DNA of 64,000 nt from Lachnospiraceae bacterium (GTDB taxonomy: Bacteria > Bacillota > Clostridia > Lachnospirales > Lachnospiraceae), in NCBI GenBank assembly GCA_017550165.1, contig JAFZQH010000015.1, positions 1 to 64,000 of the forward strand, in the 5' to 3' direction. The translations under genes and the position numbers were made by a program. The notes under the pieces were generated by a model. That model had not been told where the DNA came from, did no database searches, and saw only the letters and a program-made list of their open reading frames with translations. This document shows positions 1 to 8,931 of the stretch, piece after piece. Position 1 is the stretch's first letter; the number at the start of each line of letters is the position of its first letter.

Positions 1-110
1 ACAATAATAACAATATCAATAATAACAATATCAATAATAACAATATCAATAATAACAATATCAATAATAACAATGTAAATAACGGCGGTAATAATACCGG
101 CAACAATTAA
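1..110 (+). CDS. C-terminal tail of a truncated Asn-rich protein
   Basis: This is the 3' end of a gene that begins outside the window. The frame starting at base 3 is open to a TAA at 108-110. It is built on a 15-base unit encoding Asn-Asn-Asn-Asn-Ile, repeated four times with a fifth variant ending in Val, and it finishes with a Gly/Asn-rich tail. Such poly-Asn tails are low-complexity and give no function. The stop lies 18 bases before the next gene on the same strand, so the two may be co-transcribed. The repeat could vary in length by slippage. Confidence 0.7.
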   Translation, partial: NNNNINNNNINNNNINNNNINNNNVNNGGNNTGNN

Positions 111-128
111 TTCATACGGGTAGTTTAT

Positions 129-1322
129 ATGGATACGGATTTTGACTTAAAAGATGATTTTTTCGATGATGATACAGACTTTTCTTCAGAGCCCGGTGAA
201 GATGCCGAGACTGCGGAAGGTATGTCTGCCAATGAGAAATCCCAGTTAGATCAGATGATGGCGGAACTGACGGCTCAGAATCCCGTCGGTACCGAGATCA
301 TGCTCCTTTATGATGCCGGAAGCTTAAAGGATAATCTTCGCCGCTGCCTGTCACAGACTGATTATTCCATTGTTGAGGCTGAAGATCTGTCCAGTGCCCG
401 AGAAGCCTTAAAAGATCATCCCAAACTCAGCATCACCGTAGCCAATTCCACTGTTGGCGGGGATGATGCAGCAAGTATTTTGCGCTCTCTCGTTACCATC
501 AATCCGGATCTTATCTGCATCATATGCACCGATATGATAGATATTTTATCCTTTTCGGCTTTGATCAATACAGCTCCTGTTTACAAAATCCTCACGTTTC
601 CTCTTGATATCGATGAAGAACTTATACCGGCGCTGGATGAGATGGTCTCCGTCTCTATGGTCAGAAGTGTTAACCGGGAGGAATGGAACAGCCTCGTCCG
701 TACCAACGAGGATCTGGCAAGGCAACTCCGGGATGCGCTTCATTTCAGCCGGATCCGCCAGGGAACCATGCGGAGAATGTATAACGGAATGGTAGAGGTC
801 CTTGCGCAGTTCACAACATTGCGCTGCGTCGATCCCTTTGGCAACACCATCAATACCATCAAAGTCTTCCAAAAAAAGATCGTTGATAGGTTTTTCCTGA
901 GCCTGTCTTCCAATGATATATCCATGGAGCAGCATATAAAGAACATAACCGATGTCTTCGGAAATGAAGCCGAAGGCCGGATCGTCAATATTTCCTGCGA
1001 TGATGACCCCGAAAGCAATCTGATGCTTCGTTCCAGACTGGCGTTGATCATATGGATCCTTTTCTACAGATTATCATTAACAGGCCGTACATACTCGGGA
1101 AATGCCGAGATCACGTTCAAGGGAAGGGTCATGGCATTTCTTGACGTAACTTATGATCTACCAAAGGACAAATGGATAGACCTCAATAATAACTCTTTGC
1201 AAAAAAGCTATACCGGGACTGTTGAAGGCATCTCTGATTCCCTTGTATCCGCCTTCAGCATCATTGAAGCCCCTGAACGCAGGGTATATAAAATGACTGT
1301 CAGCACAGAACCTGATGAATAA
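129..1322 (+). CDS. Protein with degenerate receiver-like domain
   Basis: A 397-residue protein of unknown function. Residues 1-40 are very acidic (Asp/Glu/Phe-rich). Residues about 53-175 read like a CheY-type receiver fold with alternating hydrophobic strands, but the strand that should carry the phospho-acceptor Asp reads TVANST, and the position of the conserved Lys before the last helix reads LTFP. It is therefore probably a non-phosphorylated pseudo-receiver. The remainder has a charged helical stretch (about 185-225) and a C-terminal alpha/beta region whose arrangement could recall a degenerate sensor-kinase dimerisation/ATPase module, though no N or G boxes are visible. No signal peptide or membrane segment is present. 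It follows the Asn-rich gene closely, and a terminator lies right after its stop. Confidence 0.6.
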   Translation: MDTDFDLKDDFFDDDTDFSSEPGEDAETAEGMSANEKSQLDQMMAELTAQNPVGTEIMLLYDAGSLKDNLRRCLSQTDYSIVEAEDLSSAREALKDHPKLSITVANSTVGGDDAASILRSLVTINPDLICIICTDMIDILSFSALINTAPVYKILTFPLDIDEELIPALDEMVSVSMVRSVNREEWNSLVRTNEDLARQLRDALHFSRIRQGTMRRMYNGMVEVLAQFTTLRCVDPFGNTINTIKVFQKKIVDRFFLSLSSNDISMEQHIKNITDVFGNEAEGRIVNISCDDDPESNLMLRSRLALIIWILFYRLSLTGRTYSGNAEITFKGRVMAFLDVTYDLPKDKWIDLNNNSLQKSYTGTVEGISDSLVSAFSIIEAPERRVYKMTVSTEPDE

Positions 1323-1324
1323 AG

Positions 1325-1359
1325 AGACCCTCTTATCCTTTTGGAGCAGAGGGTCTTTT
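1325..1359. terminator. Bidirectional rho-independent terminator
   Basis: A 9-bp perfect stem (AGACCCTCT / AGAGGGTCT) with a 14-base loop is followed by TTTT on the plus strand. Upstream A residues give a weaker U-run on the minus strand. It separates convergent genes: the receiver-like gene (plus) and glnN (minus). Confidence 0.75.
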
Positions 1360-1370
1360 AATCTTACAGG

Positions 1371-3494
1371 TTATACTTCAAATATCAGATCTCCGTAGGA
1401 GGGCATGGGCCACATCTCCTTATCGACAAGCATCTCCAATTTGTCAACGGGATCTCGCAACTGACTCATGGCAGGCGCCACCTCTCTGTTAAAGAAGATG
1501 GCTCTTTTCCTGTTATCGCCGATGATAGCTGCACCCTCTTCCGTAACATCCGTAAGATGCTGCAGCCTGACCTTTGTATCGGAAAGAAGCCCCGACACCT
1601 CCTCTAAGAGTTCGGTCTGAACACTTACATCGGCATCGCTCACGGATCTAACGGAACTGATGGATCCTGCCAGTGCAGTAATATACTTGATAACTGCCGG
1701 TATGATCTGCTTACCCGTAACATCGATCATAGTCCGAGCCTCAATATTAATGGCTTTGGAATAAAAATCATACTGTATATCCGCCCTGGATTCCAGCTCA
1801 CTTCTTGTAAATACGCCAAACTCTTCGAAAAGCTTAATGGCTTTGGGCGTAACCAGCGCTTCTACACTGTCCACCATGCATTTTATATTCGGAAGGCCCC
1901 GCCTCTCGGCCTCCTCCTCCCATTCTTTCGAATAGCCGTTACCATTGAAGACTATCCTCTGATGATCGGTAGCATATTTCTTGATCAGGTCATGGACAGC
2001 CATATCAAAGTCTTCAGCCTTCTCAAGAATATCGCAGGCTTCTTTGAAAGCATCTGCAACTATGGTATTGAGAACAATATTAGGTCCTGCCACTGAATCG
2101 GAAGAACCGACCATACGGAACTCGAATTTATTACCGGTAAAGGCAAAGGGCGAAGTCCTGTTCCTATCAGTAGCATCCTTAGCAAAATCCGGAATGGAGC
2201 GCACTCCCGTCTGAAGCTTACCACCGTCCTTGCTGTGTGTTGCCGCTCCGGTGCTGATAAGCTGACAAAGCACGTCCTCAAGCTGCTCTCCCAGATAAAC
2301 CGATACAATTGCCGGAGGAGCCTCGCTGGCTCCGAGCCTGTGATCATTGCCTACACACGCGGCAGACTCACGGAGCAAGTCAGCATGCTCATCAACTGCC
2401 TTGAGTATACAGGTAAGCACCAGAAGGAACTGTATATTATCATGGGGTGTATAACCCGGATCCAAAAGATTCTTTCCCTCATCCGTGGAGATGGACCAGT
2501 TATTATGCTTGCCGGATCCGTTAACTCCCGCAAAGGGCTTCTCATGGAGAAGACAGGACAATCCATGGCGTTCTGCCACTCTCTTCAAGGTCTCCATAAC
2601 CAGCTGATTATTGTCAACGCTGATATTTGCCTCGGTATATACACATGCCAGCTCGTGCTGGGCAGGAGCCACCTCGTTATGCTGTGTCTTGGCCGGGACA
2701 CCCAGTTTCCACAACTCCTCATTAACATCCTTCATAAAGCCCGCAATACGCGGTCTTATGGTACCGAAATAATGGTCCTCCATCTCCTGTCCCTTTGGGG
2801 GCATGGCACCGAACAGTGTTCTTCCGGTGAAAATGAGGTCCTTTCTCTTTAAATACTTTTCTCTGTCTACAAGGAAATATTCCTGCTCAGCACCCACGGA
2901 TACGGTAACCTTCTTCGCGGTGGTATTGCCGAACAGCCGGATAAGGCGCAGGGCCTGGTCGTTAATGGCCTGCATCGATCGAAGGAGAGGTGTCTTCTTG
3001 TCAAGAGACTCTCCCGTATATGAACAAAATACCGTGGGGATAAAAAGAATAGATCCCGTCACATCCTCTTTGATAAATGCCGGGGATGTGCAATCCCACG
3101 CTGTATATCCTCTGGCCTCAAAGGTGGCACGAAGACCCCCCGACGGAAATGAGGAAGCATCCGGTTCTCCCTTGACCAGTTCTTTTCCTGAAAACTCAAG
3201 AAGCATCTTGCCACCATGCTGAGGTGAAACAAAAGCCTCATGCTTCTCGGCTGTAACACCGGTAAGAGGCTGGAACCAGTGGGAATAATGGGTCGCTCCC
3301 TTTTCAAGGGCCCAATTCTTCATCTCCTGGGCAACCACCGCCGCTGTCATTGTATCCAGTTCCTTCCCCTCGGATATGGTCTGCTGCAGCTCACGATACA
3401 CCTGCTTAGGCAGACGCTCTCTCATCACCGAATCACTGAATACGTTCTCTCCGTATCTTTCTGCTACATCAAAAATCTCACCCATAGTCTGCAC
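1371..3494 (-). CDS. glnN: Type III glutamine synthetase (GlnN)
   Basis: Makes glutamine from glutamate, ammonia and ATP in the cytoplasm. At 707 residues it has the length of the GSIII family, much longer than GSI. The glutamate/ATP-site segments are visible, including EVAPAQHE followed by a conserved NISVDNNQ stretch and a SGKHNNWS segment. The long C-terminal helical region typical of GSIII is present. It starts 2 bases after the Crh-like gene stops and is the last gene of the long minus-strand run, before the terminator at 1325-1359. Being the distal gene of an operon that holds HPr kinase, a Crh-like protein and glucokinase suggests carbon-dependent expression, but that is inference. Confidence 0.96.
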   Translation of the reverse strand: MQTMGEIFDVAERYGENVFSDSVMRERLPKQVYRELQQTISEGKELDTMTAAVVAQEMKNWALEKGATHYSHWFQPLTGVTAEKHEAFVSPQHGGKMLLEFSGKELVKGEPDASSFPSGGLRATFEARGYTAWDCTSPAFIKEDVTGSILFIPTVFCSYTGESLDKKTPLLRSMQAINDQALRLIRLFGNTTAKKVTVSVGAEQEYFLVDREKYLKRKDLIFTGRTLFGAMPPKGQEMEDHYFGTIRPRIAGFMKDVNEELWKLGVPAKTQHNEVAPAQHELACVYTEANISVDNNQLVMETLKRVAERHGLSCLLHEKPFAGVNGSGKHNNWSISTDEGKNLLDPGYTPHDNIQFLLVLTCILKAVDEHADLLRESAACVGNDHRLGASEAPPAIVSVYLGEQLEDVLCQLISTGAATHSKDGGKLQTGVRSIPDFAKDATDRNRTSPFAFTGNKFEFRMVGSSDSVAGPNIVLNTIVADAFKEACDILEKAEDFDMAVHDLIKKYATDHQRIVFNGNGYSKEWEEEAERRGLPNIKCMVDSVEALVTPKAIKLFEEFGVFTRSELESRADIQYDFYSKAINIEARTMIDVTGKQIIPAVIKYITALAGSISSVRSVSDADVSVQTELLEEVSGLLSDTKVRLQHLTDVTEEGAAIIGDNRKRAIFFNREVAPAMSQLRDPVDKLEMLVDKEMWPMPSYGDLIFEV

Positions 3495-3496
3495 CC

Positions 3497-3754
3497 CTAT
3501 TTAATATCCAACAGGTATTTCTCCATCTCTTCCATGGCCTGCTCTTCATCGGGACCGTCGGCATTGACCGTAATATCTTCGCCGGCGTTGACACCCAGGG
3601 TCATCATACCCATAATACTCTTGGCATTGACCTTCTTCGTATCTACCTCGAAGTACATGGAACTGTTATACTTGCTGGCTATCTGAACAGCCATGGCAAC
3701 TGATCTGGCCTCCAGTCCGGAGGGGATATTCACCCTAACAGTCTTCTTGATCAT
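3497..3754 (-). CDS. Crh-like HPr protein lacking catalytic His15
   Basis: An 85-residue HPr fold. In PTS HPr the phosphoryl-carrying residue is His15 in a G-x-H-A-R-P motif; here the motif reads GLEARS, so position 15 is Glu and the protein cannot carry phosphate for PTS sugar transport. Ser46, the target of HPr kinase, is kept in NAKSIMGMM. That is the pattern of Crh, the regulatory HPr homologue that works with CcpA in carbon catabolite control (Crh of Bacillus has Gln15). It sits directly downstream of whiA, where crh lies in Bacilli, and 2 bases ahead of glnN. hprK, whose product would phosphorylate Ser46, is in the same gene run. Confidence 0.85.
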   Translation of the reverse strand: MIKKTVRVNIPSGLEARSVAMAVQIASKYNSSMYFEVDTKKVNAKSIMGMMTLGVNAGEDITVNADGPDEEQAMEEMEKYLLDIK

Positions 3755-3764
3755 TTCTTCCTCC

Positions 3765-4703
3765 TTATCTCAAACCATCTGCTATCTCACTTATCTTCCT
3801 TAATCTGTGGTTAACTCCCGACTTACCCACGGGCGGGTTAAGAAGCTCACCCAGTTCCTTCAGGGGCAGTTCAGGATTCTCCAGTCTCAGTCTGGCCACC
3901 TGTTCGAGCCCTTCCGGCAGGCTTTCAAGACCAAGCATTTCGTCTATAAGCCTAATATCATCAGACTGTTTGACGGCAGCACTGACAACCTTGTTAAGAT
4001 TGGCCGTCTCGCAATTAACCTTTCGGTTAACCGTATTCCTCATACTCTTGAGGATCCTTACGTTCTCAAGTTCCATCAAGGCGACATGGGCTTCCATGAT
4101 ATTAAGGATCTCCACTATCTGCGCCGATTCCTTGATATAGACGACGTAACTGTTCTTGCGCCTGATCATCTTGGACTCCAATCCGAAGCCGTTAATGACA
4201 CCCTTAAGCTCTTTAGCCTGATCCTCATAGTCGCATACAACTTCGAAATGATAGGACTTCTCCGGGTCGCTCACGGATCCGGATGACAAAAAAGCCCCTC
4301 TGATAAAGGCTCTGCGACAGCAAGTCTTCTGGATAAGCAGGCCGTTAACGGTGTGGGTCGCTTCCGACAGATCACCTTCTGCATCGAGCAGTTTGAGGCT
4401 CCGAAGGATCTCCACCGCCTTATCGTTATCCGATACATGAAGCTCGCACAACCTGCTTTTGCGGGGATAGTCCGTTTCCCTTACGGAAATATCAGTATTT
4501 ATATTAAATGTTTTCTTTAACAATGTAAAGTATTTTCTGGCAACAGCAGTATTCTCGGTATGAATGCATATATGGAAGCCGGTCTTCTCCTTCGTTATAT
4601 CACCGGACAATGCTATAGCTGCTGCCAATTCTGCCATACAGCAGTGTCGGGACTTGGGAACGTGTCTCGACAGTTCATCTTTAACGTCTCCGGAAAATGA
4701 CAT
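3765..4703 (-). CDS. whiA: DNA-binding protein WhiA
   Basis: 312 residues, the usual WhiA length. The N-terminal part is the degenerate LAGLIDADG homing-endonuclease fold (about residues 1-210), without endonuclease function in this family. The C-terminal part carries the helix-turn-helix around LGELLNPPVGKSGVNHRL. WhiA is a DNA-binding regulator of cell division and sporulation-type development in Gram-positive bacteria. It starts 8 bases after rapZ ends and is followed 10 bases later by the Crh-like gene. The usual middle gene yvcK is missing between rapZ and whiA. Confidence 0.96.
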   Translation of the reverse strand: MSFSGDVKDELSRHVPKSRHCCMAELAAAIALSGDITKEKTGFHICIHTENTAVARKYFTLLKKTFNINTDISVRETDYPRKSRLCELHVSDNDKAVEILRSLKLLDAEGDLSEATHTVNGLLIQKTCCRRAFIRGAFLSSGSVSDPEKSYHFEVVCDYEDQAKELKGVINGFGLESKMIRRKNSYVVYIKESAQIVEILNIMEAHVALMELENVRILKSMRNTVNRKVNCETANLNKVVSAAVKQSDDIRLIDEMLGLESLPEGLEQVARLRLENPELPLKELGELLNPPVGKSGVNHRLRKISEIADGLR

Positions 4704-4711
4704 TTATGCAC

Positions 4712-5596
4712 CTATCGCTTTCTTAACGCATCCTTTTCTATATCCCTGTGCTCTATCTTGATCCCATACTGGTCACTGTCTTTTAACCTGTTATACAGTT
4801 CATTTGCCAGGGTGACCGAACGGTGCTTGCCGCCGGTACAGCCTATGGCTATTACAAGCTGGTTTTTACCCTCATCGATATAGTTGGGAATGAGAAACCT
4901 AAGCATCTCATCAAGCTTATCGATAAAAACCCGGGCTACGTCATAGCTCATACAGAAATCCTGCACAGGCTTGTCATTGCCGTTCAAGCCTTTAAGTTCA
5001 TCCACATAGTAGGGATTGGGGATAAAACGGACATCAAATACAAGATCCGCATCAGTGGGGATCCCGTACTTAAATCCAAAGGATAAAATGGTGATGAAAA
5101 GGCTCTTAAACTCTCGGTTGTTAACGAAAATATTCTCAAGTTCCTGTTTGAGTTCCCGGGTAAGAAGCTGGGTTGTATCCAGGATATAATTGGCATGTTT
5201 CTTTAAGAAATCCAGCTGACTGCGCTCCAGAGTGATACCCTGTTCAACCCTGGCACCTCCCGATAAGGGATGGGACCGTCTGGTTTCTTTGTATCTCTTG
5301 ACCAGACACTCGTCGGAGGCATCAAGGAACATGATCTCGTATGGGAAATTCCTGCTGCGAAGTTCCTCAAATACACTCTCCATCTCCTTCAGATTCTCGC
5401 CGCTTCTGATGTCGACTCCCAGAGCCACCTTATCGATCTCGTTATTGCCGGATGTATTGCCGACTGTCAGCTCCGCAAACTTTGAGATCAGCTGGATAGG
5501 TATATTATCAGCGCAGAAATACCCCATGTCCTCAAGCATTTTCAGAGCAGTACTCTTTCCTGCACCGCTCATTCCCGTAAGAACCACAAATCTCAT
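4712..5596 (-). CDS. rapZ: RapZ/YvcJ family nucleotide-binding protein
   Basis: A 294-residue P-loop protein. The Walker A motif is GMSGAGKS at residues 8-15, and the C-terminal family signature GCTGGKHRS is present. Members bind ATP/GTP; in enterobacteria RapZ is an RNase E adaptor controlling GlmS through small RNAs, while the Firmicute YvcJ role is less defined and linked to competence and cell envelope. It lies between murB and whiA with small gaps, the conserved position in Firmicutes. Length and both motifs are intact. Confidence 0.95.
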   Translation of the reverse strand: MRFVVLTGMSGAGKSTALKMLEDMGYFCADNIPIQLISKFAELTVGNTSGNNEIDKVALGVDIRSGENLKEMESVFEELRSRNFPYEIMFLDASDECLVKRYKETRRSHPLSGGARVEQGITLERSQLDFLKKHANYILDTTQLLTRELKQELENIFVNNREFKSLFITILSFGFKYGIPTDADLVFDVRFIPNPYYVDELKGLNGNDKPVQDFCMSYDVARVFIDKLDEMLRFLIPNYIDEGKNQLVIAIGCTGGKHRSVTLANELYNRLKDSDQYGIKIEHRDIEKDALRKR

Positions 5597-5633
5597 ACCA
5601 CTCTCTCCTCCTTACCGGTCCTGCGACGGATCC

Positions 5634-6542
5634 CTATGTGAAATCGCCCAGGAATTTTATCTCAGGCTCCAATCTTACTCCAAATCGATCAAGAACCGTA
5701 TCCTGTACGTGTTTTATCAGTTTTATCACATCTTCTGCCGATGCGTTGCCCTTATTTATCACAAATCCGCAATGCTTCTCGGAGATACAGGCATCGCCCA
5801 CGGAATATCCCTTAAGGCCTGCATCCATGATAAGCTTTCCCGCAAAGTACCCTTCAGGTCTCTTAAAGGTAGAGCCGGCACTGGGGTATTCCAGGGGCTG
5901 CTTAGCGCTCCGCTGCTCTTTTAACTCCCTCATGCGGTCCCTTATGGTCTCTTCATCCCCCGAAGCAAGAACAAGACCCGCTCCCAGAACAATAAGACCG
6001 TCACGTATGCAGCGGCTGGTCCGGTATCCGAACTCCATCATATGACTCGGGATATCCTCTGTGGAACCGTCATGCTTCATGACCCGGACATATTCCGTTA
6101 CGTCCTTCATCTCAAAGCCATAGGCTCCGGCATTCATTACTATGGCTCCTCCCAGTGTCCCCGGGATCCCTGCGGCGGCCTCCAGTCCGGAAAGAGAATT
6201 CTTCGCCGCCATATTGGCCGTCCTTGAAAGCAGTGCTCCTGCCATGGCATATATCCTGCTGCCGTCTATCCGTATATCATTAAATCTTTCAAAAAGCCTG
6301 ATAACTATCCCGGGATACCCCTTATCACTGACCAGAAGATTACTGCCGTTGCCGAGGATATAATACTCACTTCCGGTCCTGACGCAATATCTGATCAGTT
6401 CTCCCAGTTCTTCTTCATTCCCGGGCGTCACATAATATGAAGCTGGTCCTCCTATACGGAATGAGGTATGATCCTTCATCATCTCATTTACGAATACGTT
6501 TGACGGACCGCATATATTGTTAAGATCACTAACTAAATCCAC
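5634..6542 (-). CDS. murB: UDP-N-acetylenolpyruvoylglucosamine reductase MurB
   Basis: Reduces UDP-GlcNAc-enolpyruvate to UDP-MurNAc with NADPH and FAD in the cytoplasm, the second committed step of peptidoglycan synthesis. 302 residues, as in the shorter type II MurB. The FAD-binding half shows YILGNGSNLL and the GIPGTLGGAIVMNAGAYG block; the catalytic Ser sits in PSAGSTFKRP. The C-terminal VINKGNA motif is present. It starts 15 bases after the M18 peptidase gene ends and precedes rapZ by 37 bases. Confidence 0.97.
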   Translation of the reverse strand: MDLVSDLNNICGPSNVFVNEMMKDHTSFRIGGPASYYVTPGNEEELGELIRYCVRTGSEYYILGNGSNLLVSDKGYPGIVIRLFERFNDIRIDGSRIYAMAGALLSRTANMAAKNSLSGLEAAAGIPGTLGGAIVMNAGAYGFEMKDVTEYVRVMKHDGSTEDIPSHMMEFGYRTSRCIRDGLIVLGAGLVLASGDEETIRDRMRELKEQRSAKQPLEYPSAGSTFKRPEGYFAGKLIMDAGLKGYSVGDACISEKHCGFVINKGNASAEDVIKLIKHVQDTVLDRFGVRLEPEIKFLGDFT

Positions 6543-6557
6543 AATCGTCTCTCCGAT

Positions 6558-7934
6558 CTATGCCTCTCTTAAAAAGGCTTCATAGCCTCTTAAGGCCTCA
6601 TAAATATCTGCCTTGCTGGTGATCTCCCAGGGCGCATGCATGTTGTGTACCGCAACCCCGCTGTCTATTACCTGCATTCCGTAATTGGCAAGGATATAGG
6701 CAATGGTTCCGCCGCCGCCCTGATCTACCTTACCCAGCTCCGACGTCTGGTAGGACACCTTTTCTTTATCAAGGATCCTGCGAAGATCTCCTATATACTC
6801 TGCTGAGGCATCATTGGATCCGCTCTTACCCCTGGAACCGGTGTATTTATTAAATACCATGCCCTTGCCCATGTATGCTGAATTATTCTTATCCGATACA
6901 TCCGGGTAATTGGGATCGAATCCCGCGCTGACATCCGAAGATAATACTCTGGAGCGGGACATTGCCCGGCGAAGGGTCAGTTCGTCATAGCATCCCATAC
7001 AGTTTAGTATCTCTGCCACAGTATTCTCAAAGAATCTGGAATGCATTCCCGTAGCGCCTACACTGCCTATCTCCTCTTTATCCACCAGCAGGCAGACTCC
7101 CGTCTTCCTGAGGGATGAAACGCTCATCAGGGCTCTGAAGGAGGGATATGCACATACACGGTCATCCTGGCCGTATCCCATTATCATGCTGCGGTCAAAA
7201 CCGTAATCCCTCGCAGCTCCGGCAGGAACAACCTCTATTTCGGCGGAGATGAAATCCTCCTCCTCAATACCGTAGGAATCCTTCAATATCTTAAGTATAT
7301 TCTTCTTCACTGCATCCTTTTCCTCGCCCTTTAAAGGAATACTGCCCACACAGATATCAAGAGCTTCGCCCTTAACAGCCTTAGCCACCTTTTTATCCAT
7401 CTGATCTGCAGCCAGATGGATAAGAAGATCCGATACCCCGAATACGGGATCCAGTTCCTTCTCACCGATATTTAGTTCAATAACCTTATCCTTTGTTGCC
7501 ACTACCCCGTGAAGGGCCATGGGAAGGGTAACCCACTGATATTTCTTGATCCCGCCGTAATAATGGGTGTCCATCATGGCAAGGCCGGACTCCTCATATA
7601 AGGGATTCTGCTTAAGATCCAGCCGGGGAGAATCAATATGCGCACCCAGAATGTTCATGCCGTTCTCCAAGGGCTCCCTACCTATCACGAAGAGGGCAAG
7701 CGCCTTGCCCATATTGTTTAAATAGACCTTATCACCGGCTTTAAGCTTTTTCTTCCCGTCAATAATGGTCTTTAAGTCTTTAAAACCCTGATTCTTTGCC
7801 AGTTTAATAAACTCTTTTACGCATTCTCTCTCTGTCTTGCATTCGGAAATGAACTGACGGTATTCCTCCGCAAAAGTCATAACTTCCTGCCTCTGTTTTT
7901 TGTTGTATTTCTCCCATGCAGTCTTTCTGTCCAT
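6558..7934 (-). CDS. M18 family aminopeptidase
   Basis: A 458-residue cytoplasmic zinc aminopeptidase of the M18 (aspartyl aminopeptidase/ApeA) family. Metal-binding and catalytic segments are visible: LGAHIDSPRLDLK (first His and Asp), DKEEIGSVGATG (Glu pair) and the final HNMHAPWE block with the last His ligand. It would remove N-terminal residues from peptides. It is embedded between glcK and murB with gaps of about 15 bases, so it is probably co-transcribed, though it has no obvious link to either pathway. Confidence 0.92.
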   Translation of the reverse strand: MDRKTAWEKYNKKQRQEVMTFAEEYRQFISECKTERECVKEFIKLAKNQGFKDLKTIIDGKKKLKAGDKVYLNNMGKALALFVIGREPLENGMNILGAHIDSPRLDLKQNPLYEESGLAMMDTHYYGGIKKYQWVTLPMALHGVVATKDKVIELNIGEKELDPVFGVSDLLIHLAADQMDKKVAKAVKGEALDICVGSIPLKGEEKDAVKKNILKILKDSYGIEEEDFISAEIEVVPAGAARDYGFDRSMIMGYGQDDRVCAYPSFRALMSVSSLRKTGVCLLVDKEEIGSVGATGMHSRFFENTVAEILNCMGCYDELTLRRAMSRSRVLSSDVSAGFDPNYPDVSDKNNSAYMGKGMVFNKYTGSRGKSGSNDASAEYIGDLRRILDKEKVSYQTSELGKVDQGGGGTIAYILANYGMQVIDSGVAVHNMHAPWEITSKADIYEALRGYEAFLREA

Positions 7935-7948
7935 TATTCTTCCTCCTG

Positions 7949-8923
7949 TTATCGTACCTCTCTCTCCGGCTCAAAAGGCGGAGTTTTGTTAATAACCAGT
8001 CTTGCTGCGCCATACATCCCCGCTCTGTTATCAAGCTGGGCCAGTACCAGCGGCACATCCTTGCATACATGAAATGTATGATCCCGGTAATAACGCTCCA
8101 GCGCATCCGTCACTGCCGAACCTGCCTTGGAGACACCGCCGCCTATGACCACCACGTCGGGAGCCAGAATAGTGATAGCCGTCCCGACAGCCTTTCCCAG
8201 ATACTTTCCGAAGAGATCCACTGCCTCAAGGGCCGGACCGTCTCCCTCCTTAGCCGCATCAAATATATCTTTAGCTGTTATCTCCACACAGCTTCTCAGC
8301 TTTGAAGCCGTATCTTTCTCTTTCAAGATCCTGCGGGCCAGCCGCACAAGACCTGTAGCCGAGGCGTACTGCTCGACACAACCGTAATTACCGCAGGTAC
8401 ACATTTCCTCTTCATTATCTTCCACATGAATGTGGCCCAGTTCTCCGGCCCCACCCTTATGTCCGCAGATTATACTGCCCTCCGATATGACTCCGCCGCC
8501 GATCCCTGTTCCCAGGGTGATCATAACGGCGTTAAGATATCCCCTGGCAGCACCCTGCCACATTTCTCCCAGGGCAGCAAGGTTCGCATCATTCCCGGCA
8601 AAGACCGGGAGTCCGGTCAGGTCCCGCATGGTCTCTTCTACATTAAACACTCCCCAGCCCAGGTTAACGGCCTTATGGATAGTACCTGCAGCATCAACGG
8701 GCCCGGGGATGGCCAGTCCTATTCCCAGTACCTCTGTTTCGGAGATACCTTCACGGCTCATGTACTCTTTTACGGCCTTTGCTATATCGGGAAGGATATT
8801 CTTCCCGGAATCCTCTTTTCTTGTATCTATCTCGAAATTAGCGATCTCTCTTCCGGTCTCGGAAAAAAGACCGATCTTAACGGCGGTACCGCCTACGTCT
8901 ATTCCCCATATGTACTTATCCAT
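7949..8923 (-). CDS. glcK: ROK family glucokinase
   Basis: Phosphorylates glucose to glucose 6-phosphate with ATP. 324 residues. The N-terminal phosphate-binding motif is GIDVGGTAVKIG, the sugar-binding region includes GNDANLAALGE, and the ROK zinc motif reads CTCGNYGCVEQY. No helix-turn-helix precedes it, so it is the enzyme type of ROK protein and not the repressor type. It lies 8 bases downstream of hprK, placing a source of glucose 6-phosphate next to the HPr kinase. Confidence 0.92.
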   Translation of the reverse strand: MDKYIWGIDVGGTAVKIGLFSETGREIANFEIDTRKEDSGKNILPDIAKAVKEYMSREGISETEVLGIGLAIPGPVDAAGTIHKAVNLGWGVFNVEETMRDLTGLPVFAGNDANLAALGEMWQGAARGYLNAVMITLGTGIGGGVISEGSIICGHKGGAGELGHIHVEDNEEEMCTCGNYGCVEQYASATGLVRLARRILKEKDTASKLRSCVEITAKDIFDAAKEGDGPALEAVDLFGKYLGKAVGTAITILAPDVVVIGGGVSKAGSAVTDALERYYRDHTFHVCKDVPLVLAQLDNRAGMYGAARLVINKTPPFEPEREVR

Positions 8924-8931
8924 GGCAGAAC

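Noticed and set aside
2235-2852. 205-residue plus-strand frame inside glnN
   Set aside because: It is a shadow of the well-conserved glutamine synthetase gene on the other strand.
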